Positions 7,335-15,626 of a stretch of DNA of 41,534 nucleotides are shown in pieces. The stretch is from Candidatus Coproplasma excrementigallinarum. Lineage in GTDB: Bacteria > Bacillota > Clostridia > Christensenellales > Borkfalkiaceae. How positions within the stretch are numbered: the first letter of the stretch is position 1; every line of letters starts with the position of its first letter. The translations under genes and the position numbers were made by a program. Location of the stretch: contig DVNE01000045.1 of NCBI GenBank assembly GCA_018714625.1, positions 1 through 41,534 of the forward strand, written 5' to 3'. Under the pieces are notes generated by a model. That model did no database searches. It saw only the letters and a program-made list of their open reading frames with translations, and had not been told where the DNA came from.

Positions 7335-7643
7335 TTATCCGCCTACCACAAAAAAAGTCAGTCCGGATTTGAATGCGACGTAGAAAAAATAAACATTGAC
7401 AACGGCAAGCACGGGCATCAGCACCATAAACAGCAGGTTTTTAAGGCGGTAGCGCATTACAAACATACTGCAATAAATGCCGATCGCCCCGCCCATAAGC
7501 GCGGTAAGTATAATTTTGCCGTCGCCTTTGTGCGGCTTGCCCTCCTCGCCGCTCTCTTCGTCGCGCTGCGCCTTCATAAGCGTTATCGCGTAAAAGTTGA
7601 CGGCAAGTATATACACAATCGCTATTATATATAACAGCACCAT
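7335..7643 (-). CDS. DUF1294-family small membrane protein
   Basis: A 102-residue protein with an N-terminal helix (LLYIIAIVYILAVNFYAIT), a charged loop, a second hydrophobic stretch beginning LMGGAIGIYCSMFVMRYRLKN and a third helix (LLFMVLMPVLAVVNVYFF). The GGAIG...M..R.RLKN...F pattern matches DUF1294, whose role is unknown. No good ribosome site precedes the ATG. The gene is oriented against the purine operon and lies opposite its probable leader. Confidence 0.6.
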   Translation of the reverse strand: MVLLYIIAIVYILAVNFYAITLMKAQRDEESGEEGKPHKGDGKIILTALMGGAIGIYCSMFVMRYRLKNLLFMVLMPVLAVVNVYFFYVAFKSGLTFFVVGG

Positions 7644-7697
7644 ACAAAAAGTATGGTCAATAATTTTGCTTTAATGCGTTCAAGGAGGCTCTCTTAA

Positions 7698-8195
7698 ATG
7701 GCAAAGGTAGCAGTGTTAATGGGTTCCAAGTCTGATTTTGCAGTTGTGAAACCCGCGGTAAAGGTTTTAAAGGATTTCGGTGCAGAGGTGGAGGTACGCG
7801 TAATCTCCGCTCACCGTACCCCTGACGAGGCTCACCTTTTTGCCTCTGAAGCAAAAAAGAACGGCACAGAAGTAATAATATGCGCGGCAGGCAAGGCTGC
7901 ACATCTCGGCGGAGTAATTGCCGCCTATACAACACTTCCCGTCATCGGTCTTCCCGTAAAGACTGATATGATGGGCGGGCTCGACAGCCTTCTTTCAATA
8001 GTCCAGATGCCCTCCGGCATACCCGTTGCCACGGTAGGCGTAAACGGCGGCGAAAACGCCGGCCTGCTCGCTCTGCAGATACTCGGAGTAAAGTACCCCG
8101 AAATTGCAGAAAAACTTTCCGCATACAAAAAAGCTATGAAGGATAAGATAAACGCCGACGACGCGTCCCTTCAGTCCGAGCTCGGAGAAATCTGA
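7698..8195 (+). CDS. purE: N5-carboxyaminoimidazole ribonucleotide mutase PurE
   Basis: PurE (165 residues) makes CAIR, the carboxylated imidazole intermediate of purine synthesis. Motifs: GSKSD (9-13) for phosphate binding, SAHRTP with H39, AGKAAHLGG with H69, and QMPSGIPVATVG. These are class I features; that class normally uses N5-CAIR supplied by PurK, and purK is not in this window. It is the first gene of the purine operon, with ribosome site AAGGAGG 9 bases before the ATG. A tail of about 15 residues follows the usual end and is polar. Confidence 0.95.
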   Translation: MAKVAVLMGSKSDFAVVKPAVKVLKDFGAEVEVRVISAHRTPDEAHLFASEAKKNGTEVIICAAGKAAHLGGVIAAYTTLPVIGLPVKTDMMGGLDSLLSIVQMPSGIPVATVGVNGGENAGLLALQILGVKYPEIAEKLSAYKKAMKDKINADDASLQSELGEI

Positions 8196-8205
8196 GCAAA
8201 TTATG

Positions 8206-8229
8206 CCCGCAAGCCAAGAGTTCTGCGGG
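8206..8229 (+). other. Hairpin after purE
   Basis: CCCGCA pairs with TGCGGG across a 12-base loop and is followed by TATTTC. It could be a weak attenuator or processing site between purE and purC. Confidence 0.3.
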
Positions 8230-8277
8230 TATTTCAATTAAAAAAGTCAAAAAAAGTTTATTCTTTTATAAATTAAG

Positions 8278-8293
8278 CCGCGCCGCGGCGCGG
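8278..8293. other. 16-base GC palindrome before purC
   Basis: CCGCGCCGCGGCGCGG is a perfect palindrome 8 bases upstream of the purC ribosome site (AAGGAG, 8302-8307). It could fold in the mRNA next to the ribosome site or bind a dimeric protein. Confidence 0.35.
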
Positions 8294-8315
8294 TAACCTA
8301 CAAGGAGAAAAGATT

Positions 8316-9038
8316 ATGGAAAAGAAAGAACAGCTCTATGAAGGAAAGGCAAAAAAGGTTTATGCAACCGATAATCCCGACTATGTAATCGTTTCCTACA
8401 AAGACGATGCAACGGCTTTCAACGGCCAGAAGAAGGGCACGATAGTCGGCAAAGGCGTCATAAACAACAAGATGAGCAACATGCTCATGGCCATGCTCGA
8501 AAAGAAGGGCGTACCCACCCACTTTGTAGAGCAGCTCTCCGACAGGGACACCCTCGTTAAAAAGGTGCAGATAGTTCCCCTCGAAGTAATAATAAGGAAC
8601 GTTGCCGCAGGCAGCTTCTCAAAGCGCTACGGCGTAAAGGAGGGCACAAAGCTCTCTATCCCCACCATAGAGTTTTCCTATAAGTGCGACGCGCTCGACG
8701 ATCCCCTTATAAACGATTATCACGCGCTCGCTTTAAACCTTGCCACCGAGCAGGAGATTGCAAAGATTAAGGAGCTTGCCTTCAAGGTAAACGACCTTCT
8801 TATCGAGTTCTTCAAGCACCTCAATATCGACCTTATCGACTTCAAGCTCGAGTTCGGCAGATTCCACGGCCAGATAGTACTTGCAGACGAGATTTCGCCC
8901 GATACCTGCCGCTTCTGGGAGGCAGGCACCTGGGATACCGAAAAGCACGTCAGCCTCGATAAAGACAGGTTCCGTCGCGACCTCGGCGGCGTTGAAGACG
9001 CTTATAACGAAGTGTTCAAGCGCCTTACAGCGGAATAA
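8316..9038 (+). CDS. purC: SAICAR synthetase PurC
   Basis: PurC (240 residues) joins aspartate to CAIR with ATP to form SAICAR. Motifs: [10 protein letters not shown] near the start, [17 protein letters not shown] in the middle, [10 protein letters not shown], and [17 protein letters not shown] towards the end, all in family positions. Length is typical. The ribosome site AAGGAG is 8 bases upstream. Only 5 bases separate its stop from the next gene. Confidence 0.96.
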   Translation: MEKKEQLYEGKAKKVYATDNPDYVIVSYKDDATAFNGQKKGTIVGKGVINNKMSNMLMAMLEKKGVPTHFVEQLSDRDTLVKKVQIVPLEVIIRNVAAGSFSKRYGVKEGTKLSIPTIEFSYKCDALDDPLINDYHALALNLATEQEIAKIKELAFKVNDLLIEFFKHLNIDLIDFKLEFGRFHGQIVLADEISPDTCRFWEAGTWDTEKHVSLDKDRFRRDLGGVEDAYNEVFKRLTAE

Positions 9039-9043
9039 GCCTT

Positions 9044-10465
9044 ATGGGCGGTTTTTTCGGCTCGGTAAAAAAGGGGAGCGCCGTATTCGATACCTTTATC
9101 GGAACGGACTACCATTCGCATCTCGGCACTAAGCGCGGGGGCATGGCGGCCTTCGACGGCGAGCTTGGCCTTCAGCGTGAAATACACAACATTGAAAACG
9201 CACCCTTCCGCACCAAGTTCGAGCGTACCCTTCAGGAGATGCGCGGCAACGCCGCAATAGGCTGCATAAGCGATACAGACCCGCAGCCCCTTCTGATGGT
9301 TTCAAAGCTTGGCAAGTATGCAATAAGCACCGTCGGCGTCATAAACAATGCCGCGGAGCTGATGGCGGAGGTACTTTCAAAGGGCGGCTATTTCGACGCA
9401 ATGACGGGCAGCAAGGTTAACTCCAACGAGCTGATTGCCGCGCTCATAAACAGTAAAAATTCCTATGTCGAGGGCATACGCTACGCACAGGACAGAATAG
9501 ACGGCACGGCCGACATAATTCTGCTCACCGACCGCGGTACCATAATCGCCGCAAGGGATAAGGTGGGCAGGTTGCCCGTGCAGATCGGAAAATGTCAGGA
9601 CGGCTACTGCGAATCCTTCGAAAGTTTTGCATACAAAAAACTCGGCTATTCGGATTATCGTGAGTTAGGCCCGGGCGAGATAGCCGAAATATCCGCAGAC
9701 GGAGTTACGCAGCTTGCTCCTCCGGGAGAGAAGATGCGCATATGTGCGTTCCTCTGGTCTTATTACGGCTACCCCACATCCTCGTACGAGGGTGTAAATG
9801 TAGAGATTATGCGCTATAAAAACGGCGAAATTTTTGCCAGGGAAGACGCAAAAACGCACGATATTCACGGCATAGACTATGTGGGCGGTGTACCCGATTC
9901 GGGCACTCCCCACGCGATAGGCTACGCCAACGCCTGCAAACTGCCCTTTGCCCGCCCATACATAAAGTACACGCCCACCTGGGCGCGCAGCTTTATGCCT
10001 GTAAATCAGTCGGAGCGCAACAAAGTGGCAAAAATGAAGCTCATACCCGTACACGAGCTGATAGAGGGCAAGCGCCTTCTCCTCGTAGACGACTCCATCG
10101 TCCGCGGCACTCAGCTCAAGGAGACGGTTGACTTTTTATATTCTCACGGGGCAAAGGCGGTGCATATGCGTTCTGCCTGTCCTCCCATAATGTACGGCTG
10201 CAAATTCCTCAACTTTTCGCGCTCCTCGGGCGATATGGACCTTATCACCAGGCGCGTAATGTTCGAACTGGAAGGCGAGGACGCGGTAAATCACCTGGAA
10301 GAGTACAGCAATTCGCAGACTGAGCGCGGCAGGGCTATGCGCAAAGCCATATGCGATAAATTTCAGTTCGAATCTCTGGAGTTCCAGTCATTGGAGGGAC
10401 TTACAGAGGCCATAGGCATAGAGCCCTGCAAGCTCTGCACTTACTGTTGGACGGGCAAGGAATAA
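9044..10465 (+). CDS. PurF paralogue lacking the glutaminase cysteine
   Basis: A 473-residue relative of amidophosphoribosyltransferase. The N-terminus reads MGGFFGS where active PurF has CGVFGI, so the cysteine nucleophile that releases ammonia from glutamine is absent. The PRPP-binding loop is intact (LLLVDDSIVRGTQLK), and cysteines matching the Fe-S ligands of PurF are kept (ICAF, YGCKF, and the CKLC/CTYC cluster at the end). This N-Cys-less family is, from memory, common in Bacteroides and Clostridia and usually annotated as amidophosphoribosyltransferase. It may use free ammonia or act with the true PurF encoded next. There is no clear ribosome site; it starts 5 bases after purC and is probably translationally coupled. 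Confidence 0.85.
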   Translation: MGGFFGSVKKGSAVFDTFIGTDYHSHLGTKRGGMAAFDGELGLQREIHNIENAPFRTKFERTLQEMRGNAAIGCISDTDPQPLLMVSKLGKYAISTVGVINNAAELMAEVLSKGGYFDAMTGSKVNSNELIAALINSKNSYVEGIRYAQDRIDGTADIILLTDRGTIIAARDKVGRLPVQIGKCQDGYCESFESFAYKKLGYSDYRELGPGEIAEISADGVTQLAPPGEKMRICAFLWSYYGYPTSSYEGVNVEIMRYKNGEIFAREDAKTHDIHGIDYVGGVPDSGTPHAIGYANACKLPFARPYIKYTPTWARSFMPVNQSERNKVAKMKLIPVHELIEGKRLLLVDDSIVRGTQLKETVDFLYSHGAKAVHMRSACPPIMYGCKFLNFSRSSGDMDLITRRVMFELEGEDAVNHLEEYSNSQTERGRAMRKAICDKFQFESLEFQSLEGLTEAIGIEPCKLCTYCWTGKE

Positions 10466-10482
10466 TCGGGCTTGCGTCCGTC

Positions 10483-10505
10483 GGCTGCAAGGTTTGCAGC
10501 CTTTT
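10483..10505 (+). terminator. Terminator-like hairpin between the two purF genes
   Basis: GGCTGCAA, GGT loop, TTGCAGCC, then TTTT: a compact intrinsic terminator inside the operon. It probably attenuates transcription into purF and the genes after it. Confidence 0.55.
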
Positions 10506-10543
10506 AACCCGTTCTGCTTTTTCAACGTATTTTCAGGAGAAAT

Positions 10544-11956
10544 ATGGACGAAATTCATGACGAGATTCACGACGAATGCGGTGTGTTCGGCATTTATTCG
10601 CAGGAAAACCGCACCGTTGCGCACACTGTGTATTACGGGCTTTACGCTCTTCAGCACAGAGGGCAGGAGAGCGGCGGCATAGCCGTTGCCTTTGCCGATA
10701 AAATTGTTTACTATAAGGGCATGGGGCTTATCCCCGAAATTTTTTCTGGCGGCAAGCTCGACGAGCTGCCCGAGGGCGATATAGCCATAGGCCACGTTCG
10801 CTACTCCACAACTGGCGCAAGCCAGCTTCTTAACGCCCAGCCCATAGTATTCACGGGCAAGTGCGGCAAGATGGCGCTTGCTCACAACGGTAACCTCATA
10901 AATACCAAGCAGCTCCGCGACGAGCTGATTTCACAGAACGCCGTATTTCAGACTACGATAGACTCCGAAGTAATGGCGATACTAATAAACAAGCTCTCCG
11001 ACGGCGATATTTTAAAGGGCGTAAAGCTTGCCTGCCCGCACTTCAAGGGCGCATACGCACTGGTAATAATGACGACGGATAAGCTCATAGCCGTGCGCGA
11101 CCCGTACGGAATAAGGCCGCTGTGCATAGGTATGGCCGACGACGACGTCGTTGTCGCCAGCGAGAGTTGCGCGCTCGACGCCGTGGGCGCAAATTTCCTG
11201 CGCGACGTCAAGCCAGGCGAGATTGTGGTTATAGACTCAAACGGCATACAGTCGCACATGATGGACGATATTCCCGAAAAGAGCCGCATGTGCATATTCG
11301 AATACGTCTATTTTGCCCGTCACGACTCGGTGATAGACGGCTGCAGCGTATATGCCGCCCGTCAGGAGGCAGGCCGACTGCTCGCCAAGTATTACGGAGT
11401 GGATGCCGATATAGTCGCAGGCGTGCCCGACAGCGCAAACGTGGCTGCCCGCGCCTACGCGGAGGAGAGCGGCATACCCTTTGTGGAGGCGCTTGCAAAG
11501 AACAGGTACGTCGGCAGAACGTTCATTCAGCCCGACCAGCGCCAGCGCGAAAATTCGCTCAACGTAAAGATGAACGCCCTGCGTGCAAACATCAGGGGCA
11601 AGAGGCTGATAATAATAGACGACTCGATAGTGCGCGGCACTACGATGCGCAAAATAATAAAGATGCTGCGCGACGCGGGCGCCAAAGAGGTACATATCCG
11701 CATATGCTCGCCCATAGTCAAGCACCCCTGCCACCTCGGCATAGACATGCAGACCTATTCGCAGCTTATCGGCGCATACAAAACAGAGGAGCAGATTTGC
11801 CGCAGCATAGGCGCAGACAGCCTTAAATATCTTTCGGTGAAACACCTCGTCCAGTCCTGCAAGGACTGCAACCTCGGCTTCTGCCTCGGCTGTTTCAATG
11901 GCAAGTATCCGTACGAAATGGACTCCATGGAGACGGATAAACTCAAGCTCGAATAA
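10544..11956 (+). CDS. purF: Amidophosphoribosyltransferase PurF
   Basis: PurF (470 residues) carries out the committed step, converting PRPP and glutamine to phosphoribosylamine. An 11-residue propeptide (MDEIHDEIHDE) precedes the nucleophile C12 in CGVFGIY, as in Bacillus PurF, where the propeptide is removed. The glutaminase domain shows ALQHRGQESGG and VRYSTTG; the transferase domain shows the PRPP loop IIIDDSIVRGTT. Cysteines for a 4Fe-4S cluster are present (MCIFEYVYF, KHPC, and CKDCNLGFCLGC at the end), which suggests an oxygen-labile enzyme. AGGAGA precedes the ATG. Confidence 0.96.
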   Translation: MDEIHDEIHDECGVFGIYSQENRTVAHTVYYGLYALQHRGQESGGIAVAFADKIVYYKGMGLIPEIFSGGKLDELPEGDIAIGHVRYSTTGASQLLNAQPIVFTGKCGKMALAHNGNLINTKQLRDELISQNAVFQTTIDSEVMAILINKLSDGDILKGVKLACPHFKGAYALVIMTTDKLIAVRDPYGIRPLCIGMADDDVVVASESCALDAVGANFLRDVKPGEIVVIDSNGIQSHMMDDIPEKSRMCIFEYVYFARHDSVIDGCSVYAARQEAGRLLAKYYGVDADIVAGVPDSANVAARAYAEESGIPFVEALAKNRYVGRTFIQPDQRQRENSLNVKMNALRANIRGKRLIIIDDSIVRGTTMRKIIKMLRDAGAKEVHIRICSPIVKHPCHLGIDMQTYSQLIGAYKTEEQICRSIGADSLKYLSVKHLVQSCKDCNLGFCLGCFNGKYPYEMDSMETDKLKLE

Positions 11957-12078
11957 GCTTGAAAATTAAAGCCCGAAGGTTTTGCGGTCAGGTTCATACG
12001 CAGACGGCGGGCGTTCAGAACGCAATTAATTTTTATAATTCAAATTTACATAGTTCAATAGGAGAGGTAAAAGAATTT

Positions 12079-13101
12079 ATGGCTATTTCTTATAAAGACA
12101 GCGGCGTAGACGTTGAAAGGGGATACGAGGCGGTAAAGCTTATGAAGCAGTACGTCAAGTCGACGTATAATGCCTCCGTCCTCGGCGACATAGGCTCTTT
12201 CGGCGGATTTTACGAGCTTCCTAAGGGAATAAAAAATCCCGTTCTCGTCTCTGGTACGGACGGTGTGGGAACAAAACTCAAGTACGCCTTTATAGCGGGC
12301 AAGCACAACACCATCGGCATAGACGCCGTAGCAATGTGCGTAAACGACATAGTATGCCAGGGTGCAAAGCCCCTCTTTTTCCTCGATTATTTTGCAACGG
12401 GCAAACTCTCGCCCGAGGTAGTTGCAACGGTAGTTTCAGGCGTGGCTGCAGGTTGCCGTCAGGCCGGCGCGGCGCTTGTCGGCGGCGAAACGGCTGAAAT
12501 GCCAGGTTTTTATGCCGACGGCGAGTACGACATCGCCGGTTTTGCCGTTGGCGTTGTAGATAAAAAGAAGATAATAAACGGTAGCAAGATAAGGCCGGGT
12601 GATATGCTCATCGGCCTCAAGTCGAGCGGCATACATTCCAACGGCTATTCGCTTGTAAGAAAGCTCTTCGGCGAAGACAAGGCCGCGCTTGAAAAGTACG
12701 ACAGCCGCCTCGGCGCAAAGCCTATAGATGTTCTTCTCACCCCCACGCGCATATATGTCCGCTCGGTACTTTCCCTTATAGAAAAGGTAAAGGTAAAGGG
12801 CATAGCGCACATCACGGGCGGCGGCTTTATAGAAAATATACCCCGCATATTCCCCGAAGGTGTCGGCTGCGAAATCTGGATGCGCTCTTACGAAGTACCT
12901 GCGATCTTCAAGATTATGCAGGAGAAGGCAGGCATATCAGACAGCCAGATTTACAACACCTTCAACATGGGCATAGGCATGGTTATCTGCGTTGCCAAGC
13001 GCGACGTGGATAAGGCGCTCGAAACGCTCAAGGAACTGGGCGAGGATTGCTGCGTAATAGGCAAGACCACAAAGGGAAGCGGAGTTCAACTTATAAAATG
13101 A
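12079..13101 (+). CDS. purM: AIR synthetase PurM
   Basis: PurM (340 residues) closes the imidazole ring, converting FGAM to AIR with ATP. Motifs: GTDGVGTKLK, GIDAVAMCVNDI, GGETAEMPGFY and HITGGGFIENIPR. The ATG was chosen because family proteins start close before SYKDSGVD and an AGGAGAGG stretch lies upstream; the spacing (about 11-12 bases) is on the long side. An earlier in-frame ATG would add 40 atypical residues. The stop overlaps the purN start (ATGA). Confidence 0.95.
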   Translation: MAISYKDSGVDVERGYEAVKLMKQYVKSTYNASVLGDIGSFGGFYELPKGIKNPVLVSGTDGVGTKLKYAFIAGKHNTIGIDAVAMCVNDIVCQGAKPLFFLDYFATGKLSPEVVATVVSGVAAGCRQAGAALVGGETAEMPGFYADGEYDIAGFAVGVVDKKKIINGSKIRPGDMLIGLKSSGIHSNGYSLVRKLFGEDKAALEKYDSRLGAKPIDVLLTPTRIYVRSVLSLIEKVKVKGIAHITGGGFIENIPRIFPEGVGCEIWMRSYEVPAIFKIMQEKAGISDSQIYNTFNMGIGMVICVAKRDVDKALETLKELGEDCCVIGKTTKGSGVQLIK

Positions 13102-13715
13102 AGCGTATAGCAGTTTTTGCGTCAGGCGGAGGAACGGATTTCCAGTCCGTCATAGACGCCAACGAAGCGCAGCCGTTCTGCGAGATAGCCGTGCTTATCG
13201 CGTCCAAAAGCGGGATAGGCGCAATTGAGCGCGCCAAAAAACACGGCATCCGTACTGCGGTGTATGCTAAAAAAGACTGGCCCGACCTCGAGGAGCTGTA
13301 TGTTGCCCTTTCATCCTTTTTAAAGGCTGAGGGCGTGGACTACATTATTCTTGCAGGCTGGCTGAAAATCATTCCCGAAAGCTTTATAAAAGAGTTTGAA
13401 GACAGAATAATAAACATTCACCCTTCGCTCATTCCCTCCTTCTGCGGAGGCGGATATTACGGGCTTAGGGTGCATTCCGCCGTGCTTGAATACGGCGCAA
13501 AAATTTCCGGCTGCACAGTGCATTTTGTAAACGAGGTGCCTGACGGCGGAGCAATAATCGCCCAGCGCGCGGTGGATGTAAAGGAGGACGACACTCCCGA
13601 AACCCTTCAGGCGCGCATCCTTGAAGAGGAGCATAAACTTCTGCCCTATTGCGTAAAAAAACTGTGCGAAGGCAAGATAGAAAAGTGCGGGCGCAAGGTA
13701 AAGGTGCTGCAATAG
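13098..13715 (+). CDS. purN: Phosphoribosylglycinamide formyltransferase PurN
   Basis: PurN (205 residues) transfers a formyl group from 10-formyl-tetrahydrofolate to GAR. The glycine-rich ASGGGTDFQS lies at 8-17. The catalytic triad is visible as N106 and H108 (NIHPSL) and D149 (VPDGGAII). Translation is coupled to purM through an ATGA overlap. A folate-independent PurT is not needed to explain the pathway. Confidence 0.95.
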   Translation: MKRIAVFASGGGTDFQSVIDANEAQPFCEIAVLIASKSGIGAIERAKKHGIRTAVYAKKDWPDLEELYVALSSFLKAEGVDYIILAGWLKIIPESFIKEFEDRIINIHPSLIPSFCGGGYYGLRVHSAVLEYGAKISGCTVHFVNEVPDGGAIIAQRAVDVKEDDTPETLQARILEEEHKLLPYCVKKLCEGKIEKCGRKVKVLQ

Positions 13716-13726
13716 TTGCGGCATAT

Positions 13727-13754
13727 AACGGGGGCAATTTTATTTTGCCCCGTT
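13727..13754 (+). terminator. Hairpin downstream of purN
   Basis: AACGGGGGCAA pairs with TTGCCCCGTT (one bulged G) across a T/A loop, followed by CGTCTTT. It may be a partial terminator before purH. Confidence 0.45.
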
Positions 13755-13773
13755 CGTCTTTAAAAGGGCGGCA

Positions 13774-13900
13774 AATTGTTATGCGGTCGGCATAGCCCAT
13801 TCTGGTTATTGCATTAAGGCGAGAAACATAGCCCGATTTGGCGACTGCGATAAGGCAAACAGCACAGCCCGTTCGGGCGGCTGCATTAAGGCAAGAAAAA
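13774..13900 (+). repeat. Degenerate 36-base tandem repeat before purH
   Basis: Units start at 13774, 13810, 13846 and 13882 in exact 36-base phase. Units two to four share TGC(A/G)(A/T)TAAGGC; units one to three share CA(T/C)AGCCC followed by a TGG/GGG core. The fourth is partial and runs into the purH ribosome site. The third contains GCCC-GTTC-GGGC, which can form a small hairpin. The period is a multiple of three, but I see no supported gene through it. Confidence 0.6.
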
Positions 13901-13923
13901 TTAATTTTGTGAGGTTTACATAT

Positions 13924-15543
13924 ATGGAGATGAAAAAGAGGGCGCTCGTCAGCGTATCAGACAAGACGGGCGTGGTTGATTTCTGCAAGGGCCTTGCAGC
14001 AAACGGTTTTGAAATAATTTCCACCGGCGGCACGGCAAAGGCGCTCAAGGCGGCAGGGCTTAAAGTTATCGGCATATCTGAAATTACAGGTTTCCCCGAA
14101 TGCCTCGACGGCAGGGTTAAAACGCTGCACCCCAACGTGCACGCAGGTCTGCTTGCAATGCGCTCCAATCCCGAGCACATGAAGCAGCTTGAAGAACTTG
14201 GCATCAACACCATAGATATAGTGGCGGTAAACCTCTATCCGTTCAAGGCCACGCTCGAGCGCGGCGCAGACTTTGCCGAATGTATAGAAAATATCGATAT
14301 CGGCGGCCCTACAATGATAAGGGCTGCTGCAAAGAACTACCAGGACGTGGCGGTAATAGTCGACCCCGCTGACTACGGCAAGGTGCTTGAAGAGCTTGCC
14401 GCAGGCGGCGTTACGCTTGAAACCAAGAGATACCTTCAGTATAAGGTGTTCGCTCATACCGCCGTATATGACAGCCTTATCTCCAACTATCTTGCCGCTC
14501 AGCTCGGCATACAGTACCCTGAAACGATTACCTTCGCCTACGAAAAAGCGCAGGATATGCGCTACGGCGAAAACCCCCAGCAGTCGGCGGTGTTCTATAA
14601 AGAGCCGTTCGCTCGCAAGGGTTCGCTCTCGTCGGCAAAGCAGCTCTGGGGCAAGGAGCTCTCCTATAACAATATAAACGACGCAAACGGCGCGCTTGAA
14701 CTTTTAAAGGAATTCGGCGATACCCCCGCGGTTGTCGCCTGCAAACACGCAAATCCCTGCGGCGTTGGTACGGGCAAGGATATATACGAAGCTTATATGC
14801 GCGCCTACAATTCTGACCCTGTGTCGGTCTTCGGCGGCATACTTGCCATAAACGGCACGGTTGACGAAGCCACGGCCGCAGAGATAAACAAAATCTTTAT
14901 CGAAATAGTTATGGCGCCCGCCTATACCGAAGGCGCACTTAAAATACTCGAAGGCAAAAAGAATATCCGTCTTCTTCAGATAGACGGCATTTCCGCCCGC
15001 CGCGCACCCGACGCACGCGATATGAAAAAGGTATACGGCGGCCTGCTCGTGCAGAGTTACGACGAATGCCTTATAAAGGACGAGGATATGGGTCTGTTCA
15101 GCCGCAAGGCAGAAGTTACCGTAACCACGACCCCTTCGGGCAAACAGAAAACCGTCTACGGCCTGGGCGTCGTTACCGACCGCGCTCCCACGGCTGAAGA
15201 AGTCGAGGCAATGATGTTTGCATGGCGCGTGGTCAAGTACACCAAGTCCAACGCCATAGTAATAGGCAAACCCGGCCGCACCACCGGCATAGGCATGGGA
15301 CAGACCAACCGTATCTGGGCAGCACAGCAGGCGATAGAGCACGCAGGCAAAGAGGCAAAGGGCTCTGTAATGGCGTCCGACGCGTTCTTCCCCTTTTCTG
15401 ACTGTGTAGAGGCTGCCGCTGCAGCGGGCATCACTGCAATAATCCAGCCGGGCGGCTCAATCCGCGACGAAGAGTCCATAGTGGCCGCAAACAAGGCGGG
15501 CATTGCAATGGTATTCGTCGGCGAGCGTCACTTCAAGCACTAA
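13924..15543 (+). CDS. purH: Bifunctional AICAR transformylase / IMP cyclohydrolase PurH
   Basis: PurH (539 residues) catalyses the last two steps to IMP. The N-terminal cyclohydrolase (MGS-like) domain shows [19 protein letters not shown] and [15 protein letters not shown]; the C-terminal transformylase shows [18 protein letters not shown], and the closing [11 protein letters not shown] and ERHFKH. GTGAGG at 13909-13914 acts as the ribosome site for the ATG at 13924; an upstream in-frame GTG is less likely. Length is typical. Confidence 0.95.
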   Translation: MEMKKRALVSVSDKTGVVDFCKGLAANGFEIISTGGTAKALKAAGLKVIGISEITGFPECLDGRVKTLHPNVHAGLLAMRSNPEHMKQLEELGINTIDIVAVNLYPFKATLERGADFAECIENIDIGGPTMIRAAAKNYQDVAVIVDPADYGKVLEELAAGGVTLETKRYLQYKVFAHTAVYDSLISNYLAAQLGIQYPETITFAYEKAQDMRYGENPQQSAVFYKEPFARKGSLSSAKQLWGKELSYNNINDANGALELLKEFGDTPAVVACKHANPCGVGTGKDIYEAYMRAYNSDPVSVFGGILAINGTVDEATAAEINKIFIEIVMAPAYTEGALKILEGKKNIRLLQIDGISARRAPDARDMKKVYGGLLVQSYDECLIKDEDMGLFSRKAEVTVTTTPSGKQKTVYGLGVVTDRAPTAEEVEAMMFAWRVVKYTKSNAIVIGKPGRTTGIGMGQTNRIWAAQQAIEHAGKEAKGSVMASDAFFPFSDCVEAAAAAGITAIIQPGGSIRDEESIVAANKAGIAMVFVGERHFKH

Positions 15544-15626
15544 GTCCAAGGCCCGTTGCGGCCTGATGCGTGCCGGGAAAAACGAAATTTACAGTCCGCT
15601 TTGCCTGGCCGTTGAGGAGAAATTTT

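Noticed and set aside
10466-10543. Frameshift or split purF gene
   Set aside because: The two neighbouring genes are each full-length PurF-family proteins with separate starts and a terminator-like stem between them.
13806-14213. Minus-strand frame with 12-residue repeats near purH
   Set aside because: The periodicity comes from the 36-base DNA repeat; most of the frame is antisense to purH and there is no start signal.
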